Shown piece after piece: positions 43,856-51,457 of a stretch of DNA of 64,000 nt. The stretch covers positions 1-64,000 of the forward strand of contig CAZFKX010000023.1 in NCBI GenBank assembly GCA_964519345.1, in the 5' to 3' direction. This DNA comes from Persephonella sp964519345 (lineage in GTDB: Bacteria; Aquificota; Aquificia; Aquificales; Hydrogenothermaceae). The translations under genes were made by a program, and so were the position numbers. Each line of letters begins with the position of its first letter. The first letter of the stretch is position 1. Below the pieces are notes generated by a model, which had not been told where the DNA came from, searched no databases, and saw only the letters and a program-made list of their open reading frames with translations.

Positions 43856-44936
43856 CTTTAAGCTCCTTCTTAATACTGTATATGCGATCTATATTTTTTA
43901 AGAATATATCTGTAAGAAAAGGATCAAACTGTTTACCCCTCTGTTCTTTGAAAAACTGAACCGTTTTGTCAATATTCCAGGCTCTTTTATAAGGTCTGTT
44001 AGATGTAAGAGCATCAAATACATCTGATATAGATGTCATTCTTCCATATATTGATATTTCTTCTCCTTTTTTTCCAAAGGGATAACCTGATCCATCCCAC
44101 CTTTCATGATGTTCTACAGCAATGTCTGCAGCTATCTGGAGCAGTCTGCTGTCTCCACCTTTAAGTATCTCATAACCGTAAACTGTATGCTTTTTCATTA
44201 TCTCCCACTCTTCACTATTAAGTTTTCCAGGTTTAAGCAGAACTCTGTCAGGTATCCCAACTTTACCTATGTCATGCATAGGGGCTGCAAGCTTCACAAG
44301 TTCAACACTTTCCTCATCAAGACCTGCTTCCATTGCAAGTATCTCACAGTAAAGGCCAACCCTTATTATATGGTTCTGTGTTTCAGGATCTTTAAATTTT
44401 GTTGCATGTGACAGTCTGTATATAACATCCTCATGGGCTTTTTTAAGTTTTTCATAAAGTATCGCATTTTCAATTGTTGATGACGCATATAATGAGACAT
44501 GTTTTAAAAGGTCTATATCTTCCTCAGAAAATATACCAGCCGTTAGTTTATTTATCACCTGGAAAACACCTATTATATTTTTATTTCTGTCAAAGAGAGG
44601 AACTGCAAGAACTGTTTTTGTTCTATAACCTGTTTTTTTATCTACATTTCTATCAAATCTTGGATCTTTGTAAGCATCAGGTATATTAAGTATCTCCCCA
44701 GTTCTAAAAACATATCCAGCTATTCCTTTATCAACATTTATCTCTATTCTTTCTACACCGTGAGCTACTATAGTCCATAAGGTTTTTTTCTTCCTGTCAT
44801 AAAGAAATATACTGCATCTATCAGCTTCCATTATTTCTTTTACAAGATCGGTTAAAAGGAGAAGTACCTTTTTAAGCTCCCTCTCCTTTGCTATTTTTGA
44901 TGAGTACTCAAGCAGAGTCTTAAGTTTTCTTTCCAT
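43845..44936 (-). CDS. GAF-HD-GYP c-di-GMP phosphodiesterase
   Basis: A 363-residue cytoplasmic protein. GAF domain (about 15-160) with a KTVLAVPL core and an NKLTAGIFSEED segment close to the NKFDE motif of cyclic-nucleotide-binding GAF domains. HD-GYP domain (about 175-363) with HDIGK (His221, Asp222), VEHHERWDGSGYP and ISDVFDALTSNRPY, all intact, so it should hydrolyse c-di-GMP. ATG 44936 is chosen by fit to the GAF start; a TTG at 44993 would overlap the preceding gene. It has no good ribosome site, so this start is uncertain. It is in an operon with the cyclase. Confidence 0.88.
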   Translation of the reverse strand: MERKLKTLLEYSSKIAKERELKKVLLLLTDLVKEIMEADRCSIFLYDRKKKTLWTIVAHGVERIEINVDKGIAGYVFRTGEILNIPDAYKDPRFDRNVDKKTGYRTKTVLAVPLFDRNKNIIGVFQVINKLTAGIFSEEDIDLLKHVSLYASSTIENAILYEKLKKAHEDVIYRLSHATKFKDPETQNHIIRVGLYCEILAMEAGLDEESVELVKLAAPMHDIGKVGIPDRVLLKPGKLNSEEWEIMKKHTVYGYEILKGGDSRLLQIAADIAVEHHERWDGSGYPFGKKGEEISIYGRMTSISDVFDALTSNRPYKRAWNIDKTVQFFKEQRGKQFDPFLTDIFLKNIDRIYSIKKELKDEE

Positions 44937-44970
44937 AACTGTCCATTTTTTCTTAAATTTAAACCTGCTT

Positions 44971-45978
44971 TTAAAGATCTGCAAACATGTCAAGGAACCA
45001 CTGTGGATACGGTCTTGGAGCTTTGGTTATCTGATCAAGCAAATCTATATCTTCCTTAGATAAATCCCACCAGATACATCCAATATTATCTTTCATCTGT
45101 TCCAAAGAACGAACTCCAACAATTATAGAACTTACAAAAGGTTTTGATTTTATCCAGTTAAGAGCCACCTGCGAAACTGTTGCACCATATTTTTCCGCCA
45201 ACTTTTTGAGTTCATCAACAACAAAATAACCTTTATCAAAATCAAACCTGAGAAAAGGCCTTTCCATTCTTGAATATCTACCATCTGGAGGTATCTGTTT
45301 ATCCCTACTGTACTTACCTGTTAAAAAACCCCCTGCAAGAGGACTCCATGCAAGTATCCCAAGGCCTAATTCACTGCAAGCAGGAACAACCTCAAACTCT
45401 ATATCCCTACCAAGAAGGGAGTAATACATCTGGGCTGAGATAAATTTAGACCAACCTTTCATCTCCTGAATTGAGACAGATCTTGCTATCTGCCATCCAG
45501 CAAAATCCGATATACCTATATATCTTACTTTACCTGCTCTAACAAGATCATTAAGTGTTTCAAGTGTTTCCTCAATTGGTGTGTGATTATCCCACCAGTG
45601 AAGCTGATAAATATCTATATAATCCCTACCGAGTCGCTTAAGACTTTCATCAACAGACCTCATAATATGAAGTCTTGAAAGACCTCTTTTATTTGGATCT
45701 TTTTCATCCATAACACCCCTTACTTTTGTTGCAATAATAACATCATTTTTTTTCTTTCCAAGTGCTTTTCCTAAAAGTATTTCCGACTCCCCAAAAGCAT
45801 ATATATCAGCCGTATCAAAAAAGTTAACACCACAGTCTAACGCGTAATCAACAACTTTCTGTATTTCAGAAAAGCTCATAGTTCCTGCAGAACGCCATCC
45901 CTTTTCTGTAAAAGTCATAGCCCCAACTGAAACAACAGAAACCTTTAGGCCTGATCTTCCCAAATTCCTGTATTCCAT
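44971..45978 (-). CDS. Aldo/keto reductase
   Basis: A 335-residue NADPH-dependent TIM-barrel oxidoreductase. The tetrad is visible: Asp and Tyr in FFDTADIYAFGESE, Lys in VIIATKVRG and His in IYQLHWWD. NWIKSKPFVSSIIVGVRS near the C-terminus binds the cofactor. It looks closest to the YghZ/Tas-like group of broad aldehyde and ketone reductases. It begins one base after sbcD, in the same long operon, and has no evident functional link to the signalling genes that follow. Confidence 0.92.
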   Translation of the reverse strand: MEYRNLGRSGLKVSVVSVGAMTFTEKGWRSAGTMSFSEIQKVVDYALDCGVNFFDTADIYAFGESEILLGKALGKKKNDVIIATKVRGVMDEKDPNKRGLSRLHIMRSVDESLKRLGRDYIDIYQLHWWDNHTPIEETLETLNDLVRAGKVRYIGISDFAGWQIARSVSIQEMKGWSKFISAQMYYSLLGRDIEFEVVPACSELGLGILAWSPLAGGFLTGKYSRDKQIPPDGRYSRMERPFLRFDFDKGYFVVDELKKLAEKYGATVSQVALNWIKSKPFVSSIIVGVRSLEQMKDNIGCIWWDLSKEDIDLLDQITKAPRPYPQWFLDMFADL

Positions 45979-45979
45979 T

Positions 45980-47128
45980 TTATATCTCCAGCAGATCAGG
46001 ATTTTCTTTTAGATATTTTTTTGCCTCATCTATACTTTCAAAGGTTTTTAAATGATCCACAACTTCTTTAACACTGCTGTATAATTCCTTATCTCCTATC
46101 ATCCTTTTAAGCTCTTCGGATAAAAGCCTGTCCTCGTTCTCAAAGAGTATTTTTTCATTCTGAATCTGTATCTCCTTCGATATATTAAAGTTAAAATGAA
46201 GAATATGATCAGTTCCAGCTCTTAATTTGTTTTTTTCAAGTATTTTAAGTATGTCTTTAATACTTGATTTTAATCTTCCTTTAAATATAACAACAGGCTT
46301 TTTATGATGTGAAGAGAGTATTTTTTCCAGTTTTTCTTTAAGGTCTATGATATTATCTTCCAGTCTTTCTTCATTCAACAGTATAGAAATAAAAGGTCTT
46401 GTATCTTTCAGCTTTACGAACTCTGCATTTATATCGTTTTCTACATTTATTATATACACACCCTTTTCTTTCTTTTCCTCAGACTCGTGATAAGCTGTAA
46501 ATTCTGTTGATCCGGACTGAACAATGAAAGCACCATTAATTAAAGCAGGTTCCTGAGCAATATGATAATGTCCTATACCAACATAATCAAACCCTTCTGG
46601 TATTTCTTGAGAAATATAAAGGTCTGATTCCGGGAAGAAAGGATAAAACTCCTGATGAAGCATTAGTATCTTAAACCCATCCCCTGTCTGATCTAAAAGT
46701 CTATTTATACTTTCTCTCAAACCTCCAAGATGCCTTAATCCTGCTTTTGAAACATACTTTATCCCAGATATATAAACACCTTGATGCTCAATAACCTTCT
46801 GATCAACCACCGTAAGACCGGCTGACTGAAGTATATTTAAAGGAGATATATCCCTAACATTGCTTCCTCTGTCGTGATTACCGGAGATTGTGAAAAATGG
46901 TATGTTTCTATCTTTAAGTCTCGAAAGTATGCTTATCGCCTCAACTAAAACCCTATTGGAAGGTCTTGATGAATGGAAAAAATCGCCTGTATGGATAACA
47001 AAATCAACATTCTTATCAATTGCTATATCAACGGCTTCGTTAAAAACATCAAAAAAGTCCTTCCCCCTCTCAAGCAGTCCGTACTGATTGTATCCAAGAT
47101 GTGTATCGCTAATATGTAAAAATCTCAT
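45980..47128 (-). CDS. sbcD: DNA repair nuclease SbcD/Mre11 family
   Basis: A 382-residue calcineurin-fold phosphoesterase. Metal-binding motifs appear in order: SDTHLG, HTGDFFH, ISGNHDRG, LHQEFY and GIGHYH. SbcD works with the SbcC ATPase to open hairpins and ends during repair; no SbcC/Rad50 gene is next to it, which is unusual but seen where operons are scrambled. Its ATG overlaps the DUF2892 stop by one base. The C-terminal helical tail may bind SbcC. Confidence 0.9.
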   Translation of the reverse strand: MRFLHISDTHLGYNQYGLLERGKDFFDVFNEAVDIAIDKNVDFVIHTGDFFHSSRPSNRVLVEAISILSRLKDRNIPFFTISGNHDRGSNVRDISPLNILQSAGLTVVDQKVIEHQGVYISGIKYVSKAGLRHLGGLRESINRLLDQTGDGFKILMLHQEFYPFFPESDLYISQEIPEGFDYVGIGHYHIAQEPALINGAFIVQSGSTEFTAYHESEEKKEKGVYIINVENDINAEFVKLKDTRPFISILLNEERLEDNIIDLKEKLEKILSSHHKKPVVIFKGRLKSSIKDILKILEKNKLRAGTDHILHFNFNISKEIQIQNEKILFENEDRLLSEELKRMIGDKELYSSVKEVVDHLKTFESIDEAKKYLKENPDLLEI

Positions 47129-47328
47129 TAATCTCTTCTTTTGCCGAAAAGTTTTTCAAAAACTACGTCAGATGGACAGAATCCTGTAAAGGCTGATAGG
47201 TAAAGCATAAATATAATAAAATACACGATGTATTTTCCCCAGTCCTGACCTGTATTGATAAGAAGCATAGCGATTATAAGAAGAGTACCCATCATAAATC
47301 TTTGTGCTCTAATGGCTGACTTAGACAT
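47128..47328 (-). CDS. DUF2892-like small membrane protein
   Basis: A 66-residue protein with two membrane helices (about 11-26 and 32-48) ending in GFCPSDVVFEKLFG, which matches the DUF2892 signature GFCP near the C-terminus. DUF2892 domains occur with rhodaneses and sulfur metabolism, a plausible link in a sulfur-using thermophile, but no such gene is adjacent. GGAGGTGAT precedes the ATG. It leads the seven-gene minus-strand operon. Confidence 0.8.
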   Translation of the reverse strand: MSKSAIRAQRFMMGTLLIIAMLLINTGQDWGKYIVYFIIFMLYLSAFTGFCPSDVVFEKLFGKRRD

Positions 47329-47427
47329 AATAGATCACCTCCTGTAAGATTTTAATCCTTAGTTCACATAGTTTAATATATAATTATAACTACAACAACT
47401 TTATAATAAATCAAGAAGGTGGTTTTT

Positions 47428-47967
47428 ATGTATTCTGATGATAAATTAAGAAACCTATATAAAAATCAAAGGGTAGCTGTTTTTCTTGATATACAGAATC
47501 TGTACTATTCAGCAAGAGATTCCTTCAACAGAAAAGTAAACTTTGAGAGCGTTCTTGAAAAGGTATTAAACGGAAGAGTGCTTATAAGAGCTATAGCTTA
47601 CCTTGTAAAGCTTCAAGGCGTTGATCAGAAAGGGTTTATAAATACTTTAAAACACATAGGTTATCAGGTGAGGGTAAAGGAGCCTAAAATATTTAAAAGA
47701 CTTGATGAGTATGGGAATCTTTGGACAACAATAAAGGCTGATTGGGATATGGGAATAGCTATGGATGCTATATCTCTCGCTGAAAAAATAGATGTGGCGG
47801 TTCTTGCAAGCGGAGATGGAGACTTTGCAGATCTTGTAAGATATCTACATACAAAGGGAGTAAAGGTTGAAATTGCAGCGTTTAAACAGACAGCTGCTAA
47901 AGAACTTATAGAGGTTGCAGAAGAGTTTATTGATCTTACAGCTTTTGGCGAAGAGGTTTTTCTCTGA
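47428..47967 (+). CDS. NYN-domain nuclease-like protein (LabA/DUF88)
   Basis: A 179-residue PIN-like protein of the NYN family: AVFLDIQNLYYS (first Asp and Asn), KADWDMGIAMDAI and VLASGDGDFADLVRYL hold the acidic catalytic positions. The domain is thought to cut RNA. ATG 47428 is chosen as GAAGGTGG lies just before it and the next frame start at 47419 overlaps that site. It is monocistronic, divergent from the DUF2892 gene. Substrate is unknown. Confidence 0.85.
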   Translation: MYSDDKLRNLYKNQRVAVFLDIQNLYYSARDSFNRKVNFESVLEKVLNGRVLIRAIAYLVKLQGVDQKGFINTLKHIGYQVRVKEPKIFKRLDEYGNLWTTIKADWDMGIAMDAISLAEKIDVAVLASGDGDFADLVRYLHTKGVKVEIAAFKQTAAKELIEVAEEFIDLTAFGEEVFL

Positions 47968-48028
47968 TTGAAATGTATAGCAATCCAGAATATATTTTAA
48001 AAAAAATAATGAGGAGGTTCTAAGATAT

Positions 48029-48595
48029 ATGAGCGAAGAGAAAAGAGAACAGGAAGTTCAGTTAAAAGAAGGAGAAAATGAAGAAAAGATAAGAAAGCTT
48101 GAAGAGGAAATAGAAAATCTAAGAAAAAAACTTGAAAAAACTGAAGAGGCAGCAAAAAAATTAAGTATGCTGTATCAGAATCTTCAAAATGAGTTTGAAG
48201 ATTATAAAGTAAGGGTAAAAAAAGAGAAAGAGGAAGCAAGAGAGGAAGGAATTATTAAATTAGCAAAAGGATTTATGGAGATAGTTGACAACTTTGAGAA
48301 AGCAGTTGAAAGTGCAACAAAAACAACAGATATAAACGCACTTATAAAAGGTGTTCAGATGATACACCATCAGCTTGTTAAATTTCTTAAAGATCATGGA
48401 ATTGAGAAGGTAGAAACAACGGGAGAGTTTAATCCATTAGAACATGAGGCTGTTGAAACCATCGTATCAAAAGAGTACAGACCCAATGAGATAGTCAAGG
48501 TCATCCAAACAGGCTACAGATATAGGGGAAAGGTTTTGAGACCTGCCAAAGTAGTAGTTGCCATTTCTCCTGAGGAAAGGGAAGAGATAACATAG
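48029..48595 (+). CDS. grpE: GrpE nucleotide exchange factor
   Basis: A 188-residue co-chaperone that releases ADP from DnaK. The N-terminal 60 residues are a Glu/Lys coiled coil (RKLEEEIENLRKKLEKTEEA), and the beta domain carries the conserved GVQMIHHQLVKFLKDHGIEKV and FNPLEHEAV with the VLRPAKVVVA tail. GAGGAGG lies before the ATG. It is followed without a gap by dnaJ. No CIRCE or HrcA-type element is seen upstream, and dnaK is not in the window. Confidence 0.95.
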   Translation: MSEEKREQEVQLKEGENEEKIRKLEEEIENLRKKLEKTEEAAKKLSMLYQNLQNEFEDYKVRVKKEKEEAREEGIIKLAKGFMEIVDNFEKAVESATKTTDINALIKGVQMIHHQLVKFLKDHGIEKVETTGEFNPLEHEAVETIVSKEYRPNEIVKVIQTGYRYRGKVLRPAKVVVAISPEEREEIT

Positions 48596-49507
48596 ATGGA
48601 TCCGTACAGAATACTGGGAGTGGATAAAAACGCCACTCCTGAAGAGATAAAAAAAGCATTCAGGGAAAAAGCAAAAAAATATCATCCAGATCTAAACAGG
48701 GAAAACGAGGAAATATTTAAAAAGATAGTTCATGCATATGAAACATTGATAGATCCTGAAAAAAGAAAATCTTATGACAAACAAAGACTGTTAGAAAAAA
48801 AAGGGAATTTGGAAGAGATAATCAACGAGTTAATATCAGATGTTTTAGGTTTCAACTCAAAACCAAAAAAAGGAAAAGATATTCATAAAAAATTATATAT
48901 CAAACTTGAGGAAGGATTCTCAGGATCGGTAAAAAGTATATCCTACTCAAGATATGAAAGATGTACTTACTGTAATGGATCAGGAATATCCGAAAATTCA
49001 ATTATAAAAAAATGCAGAAGATGCAACAGCAGAGGTTTTATAAAGAAGCTTTTTATAAAAATTCCATGCATAGACTGTGAAGGAAAAGGTTACATAATTT
49101 TGAACCCCTGTGAGATATGCAGCGGTAAAGGAAGGGTAAAAGTCCAGATAGAAAAAAGAATAGAAATACCGGCAGGTGTGTCTGAAAACACTGTTCTAAA
49201 ACTTGAAGGAGGAGGTGATAGCGGTATTAGAGGGGGGGATTATGGAGATCTTTATATGAAAATAAAATTTATGATAGGTAAAAATATAAAAATAAAAGGA
49301 ACTGATATTTACAAAGAGATATACATACCAAAGGAAAAGGCATACTTAGGAGAATATGTATATGTCCAGAGCATTGATGGTAAGAAACTTAAGGTAAAAG
49401 TACCTGAAAAAACATCGTCACCTATCATTCTTATATTAAAAAATGAAGGTTACAGAAATTTAAAGGGTGATAGAGGAGATTTACATCTTAAGATTATTCC
49501 TGTCTAA
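48596..49507 (+). CDS. dnaJ: DnaJ co-chaperone lacking the G/F region
   Basis: A 303-residue J protein that stimulates DnaK. The J domain (1-65) has HPD at 30-32; four zinc-finger repeats follow (CTYCNGSG, CRRCNSRG, CIDCEGKG, CEICSGKG) and the C-terminal peptide-binding domains. Between residues 66 and about 115 there is a Lys/Glu/Leu-rich segment instead of the usual Gly/Phe-rich linker, and the second repeat has R in place of G. The protein is about 70 residues shorter than E. coli DnaJ. ATG follows the grpE TAG directly. Confidence 0.9.
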   Translation: MDPYRILGVDKNATPEEIKKAFREKAKKYHPDLNRENEEIFKKIVHAYETLIDPEKRKSYDKQRLLEKKGNLEEIINELISDVLGFNSKPKKGKDIHKKLYIKLEEGFSGSVKSISYSRYERCTYCNGSGISENSIIKKCRRCNSRGFIKKLFIKIPCIDCEGKGYIILNPCEICSGKGRVKVQIEKRIEIPAGVSENTVLKLEGGGDSGIRGGDYGDLYMKIKFMIGKNIKIKGTDIYKEIYIPKEKAYLGEYVYVQSIDGKKLKVKVPEKTSSPIILILKNEGYRNLKGDRGDLHLKIIPV

Positions 49508-50239
49508 CATCATTTTTGTATATCTGTATCCTATTTCTATTGCATCTTTTACCCTCCATGCTGAAAAGAGACCAATATCAACAAGATCTTCAGGTTGTAT
49601 AAAAAGATCGCAGGATTTTTTCCTAAGTTCAACATTAGATCTAAATGCAAGATAAAAACTTCTTATAAGTATTGAAAAAGCATTATTAAGCCTTTCTTCT
49701 GTCCCAAGAGGATTAACATCAACACCTATAATATAATCAGAATGAATTTTTAAAGGTTCAACAGGAAGATTATCCATAATTCCCCCATCAATATAAAGCG
49801 ATCCTTCATACTCAACAGGCTTAAAAATAAAAGGAAGTGAAGAAGATGCTGATATCCACAGAAAAAGATCGCCCTTTGATTTATATTCTGGAATACCTCT
49901 GTTTAGATTTGTCACACACACAAAAAGTTTTTTTTCCAGTTCAGAAATATCCTTTTTCCCAATGTACTTGGTAAGAAATATTTCTAACTTTTCAAGTGAA
50001 AATAAAGCACTAAAAGAAAGTTCCGGCTTCATATATGATAGAAACTTTGTGCCTAATGCTATCTTTTCCATCTCTTCTGGTGGATATCCAGCTGCATAAA
50101 AAGCTCCAACTATAGATCCTGCGCTTGAACCTGATATAAACTGTGGTTTTATTCCTTTTTCTTCAAGAGCTTTGAGTACTCCAATATGTGCTGCTCCCCT
50201 TACCGCACCGCCTGACAAGGCTATACCAACTTTCATCAC
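49481..50239 (-). CDS. Patatin-like phospholipase (RssA/NTE type)
   Basis: A 252-residue serine acyl hydrolase. Oxyanion loop GGAVRGAAH (10-18), nucleophile Ser39 in GSSAGS and catalytic Asp in YIDGGIMDN are all present, as in RssA/YchK. It should cleave membrane lipids or lysophospholipids. Its start overlaps the gspF stop by 4 bp, so it is co-transcribed with the pilus ATPase and platform genes. Its 3' end overlaps dnaJ by 27 bp on the other strand. A second ATG three bases on has the same ribosome site. Confidence 0.9.
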   Translation of the reverse strand: MMKVGIALSGGAVRGAAHIGVLKALEEKGIKPQFISGSSAGSIVGAFYAAGYPPEEMEKIALGTKFLSYMKPELSFSALFSLEKLEIFLTKYIGKKDISELEKKLFVCVTNLNRGIPEYKSKGDLFLWISASSSLPFIFKPVEYEGSLYIDGGIMDNLPVEPLKIHSDYIIGVDVNPLGTEERLNNAFSILIRSFYLAFRSNVELRKKSCDLFIQPEDLVDIGLFSAWRVKDAIEIGYRYTKMMLDRNNLKM

Positions 50240-51456
50240 ATTCTACCGATCTGGGATATAAGATCATATATAGGACCTATAAAGCCAAGCATAACTATAA
50301 GCATAAATCCTCCCACAATTCCAATTATTATAGGCTCTATCATCTTAGCTATATTCTGGGAAATGTATTCAACCTTATTATAGTAATAATTAGAGATATA
50401 GTTCAGTTGTTCATCCAATGCTCCCGTCTGTTCACCTATTGCGATCATTCTTATTATTAAAGGAGAAAATACATTCTCTTTTTTGAGCGATTCAGAAAAA
50501 GACTTACCAAGCTCTATCTCATTTCTTGAGTTTCTTATAGCTATCTTAAAAAGATAATTTTTTATCGCATTTTCCATAATATTTAAAGCCTGATAAAGAG
50601 GCAACCCAGCCTGAATCATCAATCTAACATACTCAGCAAAAAAAGCATAGTTAAAGTGCTCAATAATAATACCAATAACAGGTATTTTTAATATTAGATA
50701 ATCTGTTTTTATCCTGATGTTCTCATTTTTTTTCCTTAATATCTGTAAAAAAACAAAGAATACAAAAAAGATAAAAATAAGGAAAATACCGTAAGATCTT
50801 AAAAAGTCTGACGTTTTCATAATAAATACTGTAGTGGCTGGAAGTTCTATATTAAAATCCTTAAAGGCATCTATGATCTTAGGAAGAACATAAACAAGCC
50901 AGAATATCATAGCTCCTAATACACTGAAAAAGGCAAATGCTGGATATATCAAAGCTTGTTTTGTTTTTGCTTTTAAATCCTCTATCTTCTTAAGATGTTC
51001 TGCTGCGTCCCTCAAGGTTTTATCAAGACTTCCTGTCTCCTCTCCTATCTTGAAAAGAGATATAACTACGTCGGAAAATATATCTTTATAGCTCTCAGCA
51101 GCCTGCGATAATGTTTCACCTGCCTGTATCTTAAACGCCATATCGAAAAGCATATCCTTTAAAGAGGGATTCTCAGCGTCTTCTGCAAGATCCATCAAAC
51201 CTGTATTTATAGGAAGTCCAGACTTAACTATCAGATGCAAGTTTTCAAGAACCTCAATAATCTCCTGTTTTTTTATCCTGTAAATATACTTTTTTATATT
51301 AAGGTATCTATAGTAATCAGGAAGTCTTTTTATCTTTAAAGGTATCAGTCCAGAAAACTCAAGGAGAGGAAATATCTCAGACTCATCTGTAACACTTAGA
51401 ATCTTTTTCTGTTTTTTTCCTTCCTGATCAACAGCTTCAATTAGATAAAATCTCAT
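50236..51456 (-). CDS. Type IV pilus/type II secretion platform protein (MshG/PilC/GspF)
   Basis: A 406-residue inner-membrane platform protein with two T2SSF repeats: the first around NLHLIVKSGLPINTGL to ETGSLDKTL, the second around YVRLMIQAGLPLYQAL to IGEQTGALDEQL. Three membrane spans (about 165-190, 210-235, 375-398). It couples the cytoplasmic ATPase to pilin insertion. It begins one base after the ATPase gene. With the mshI-to-N-like genes on the opposite strand it is best read as MshG. Confidence 0.93.
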   Translation of the reverse strand: MRFYLIEAVDQEGKKQKKILSVTDESEIFPLLEFSGLIPLKIKRLPDYYRYLNIKKYIYRIKKQEIIEVLENLHLIVKSGLPINTGLMDLAEDAENPSLKDMLFDMAFKIQAGETLSQAAESYKDIFSDVVISLFKIGEETGSLDKTLRDAAEHLKKIEDLKAKTKQALIYPAFAFFSVLGAMIFWLVYVLPKIIDAFKDFNIELPATTVFIMKTSDFLRSYGIFLIFIFFVFFVFLQILRKKNENIRIKTDYLILKIPVIGIIIEHFNYAFFAEYVRLMIQAGLPLYQALNIMENAIKNYLFKIAIRNSRNEIELGKSFSESLKKENVFSPLIIRMIAIGEQTGALDEQLNYISNYYYNKVEYISQNIAKMIEPIIIGIVGGFMLIVMLGFIGPIYDLISQIGRM

Positions 51457-51457
51457 T

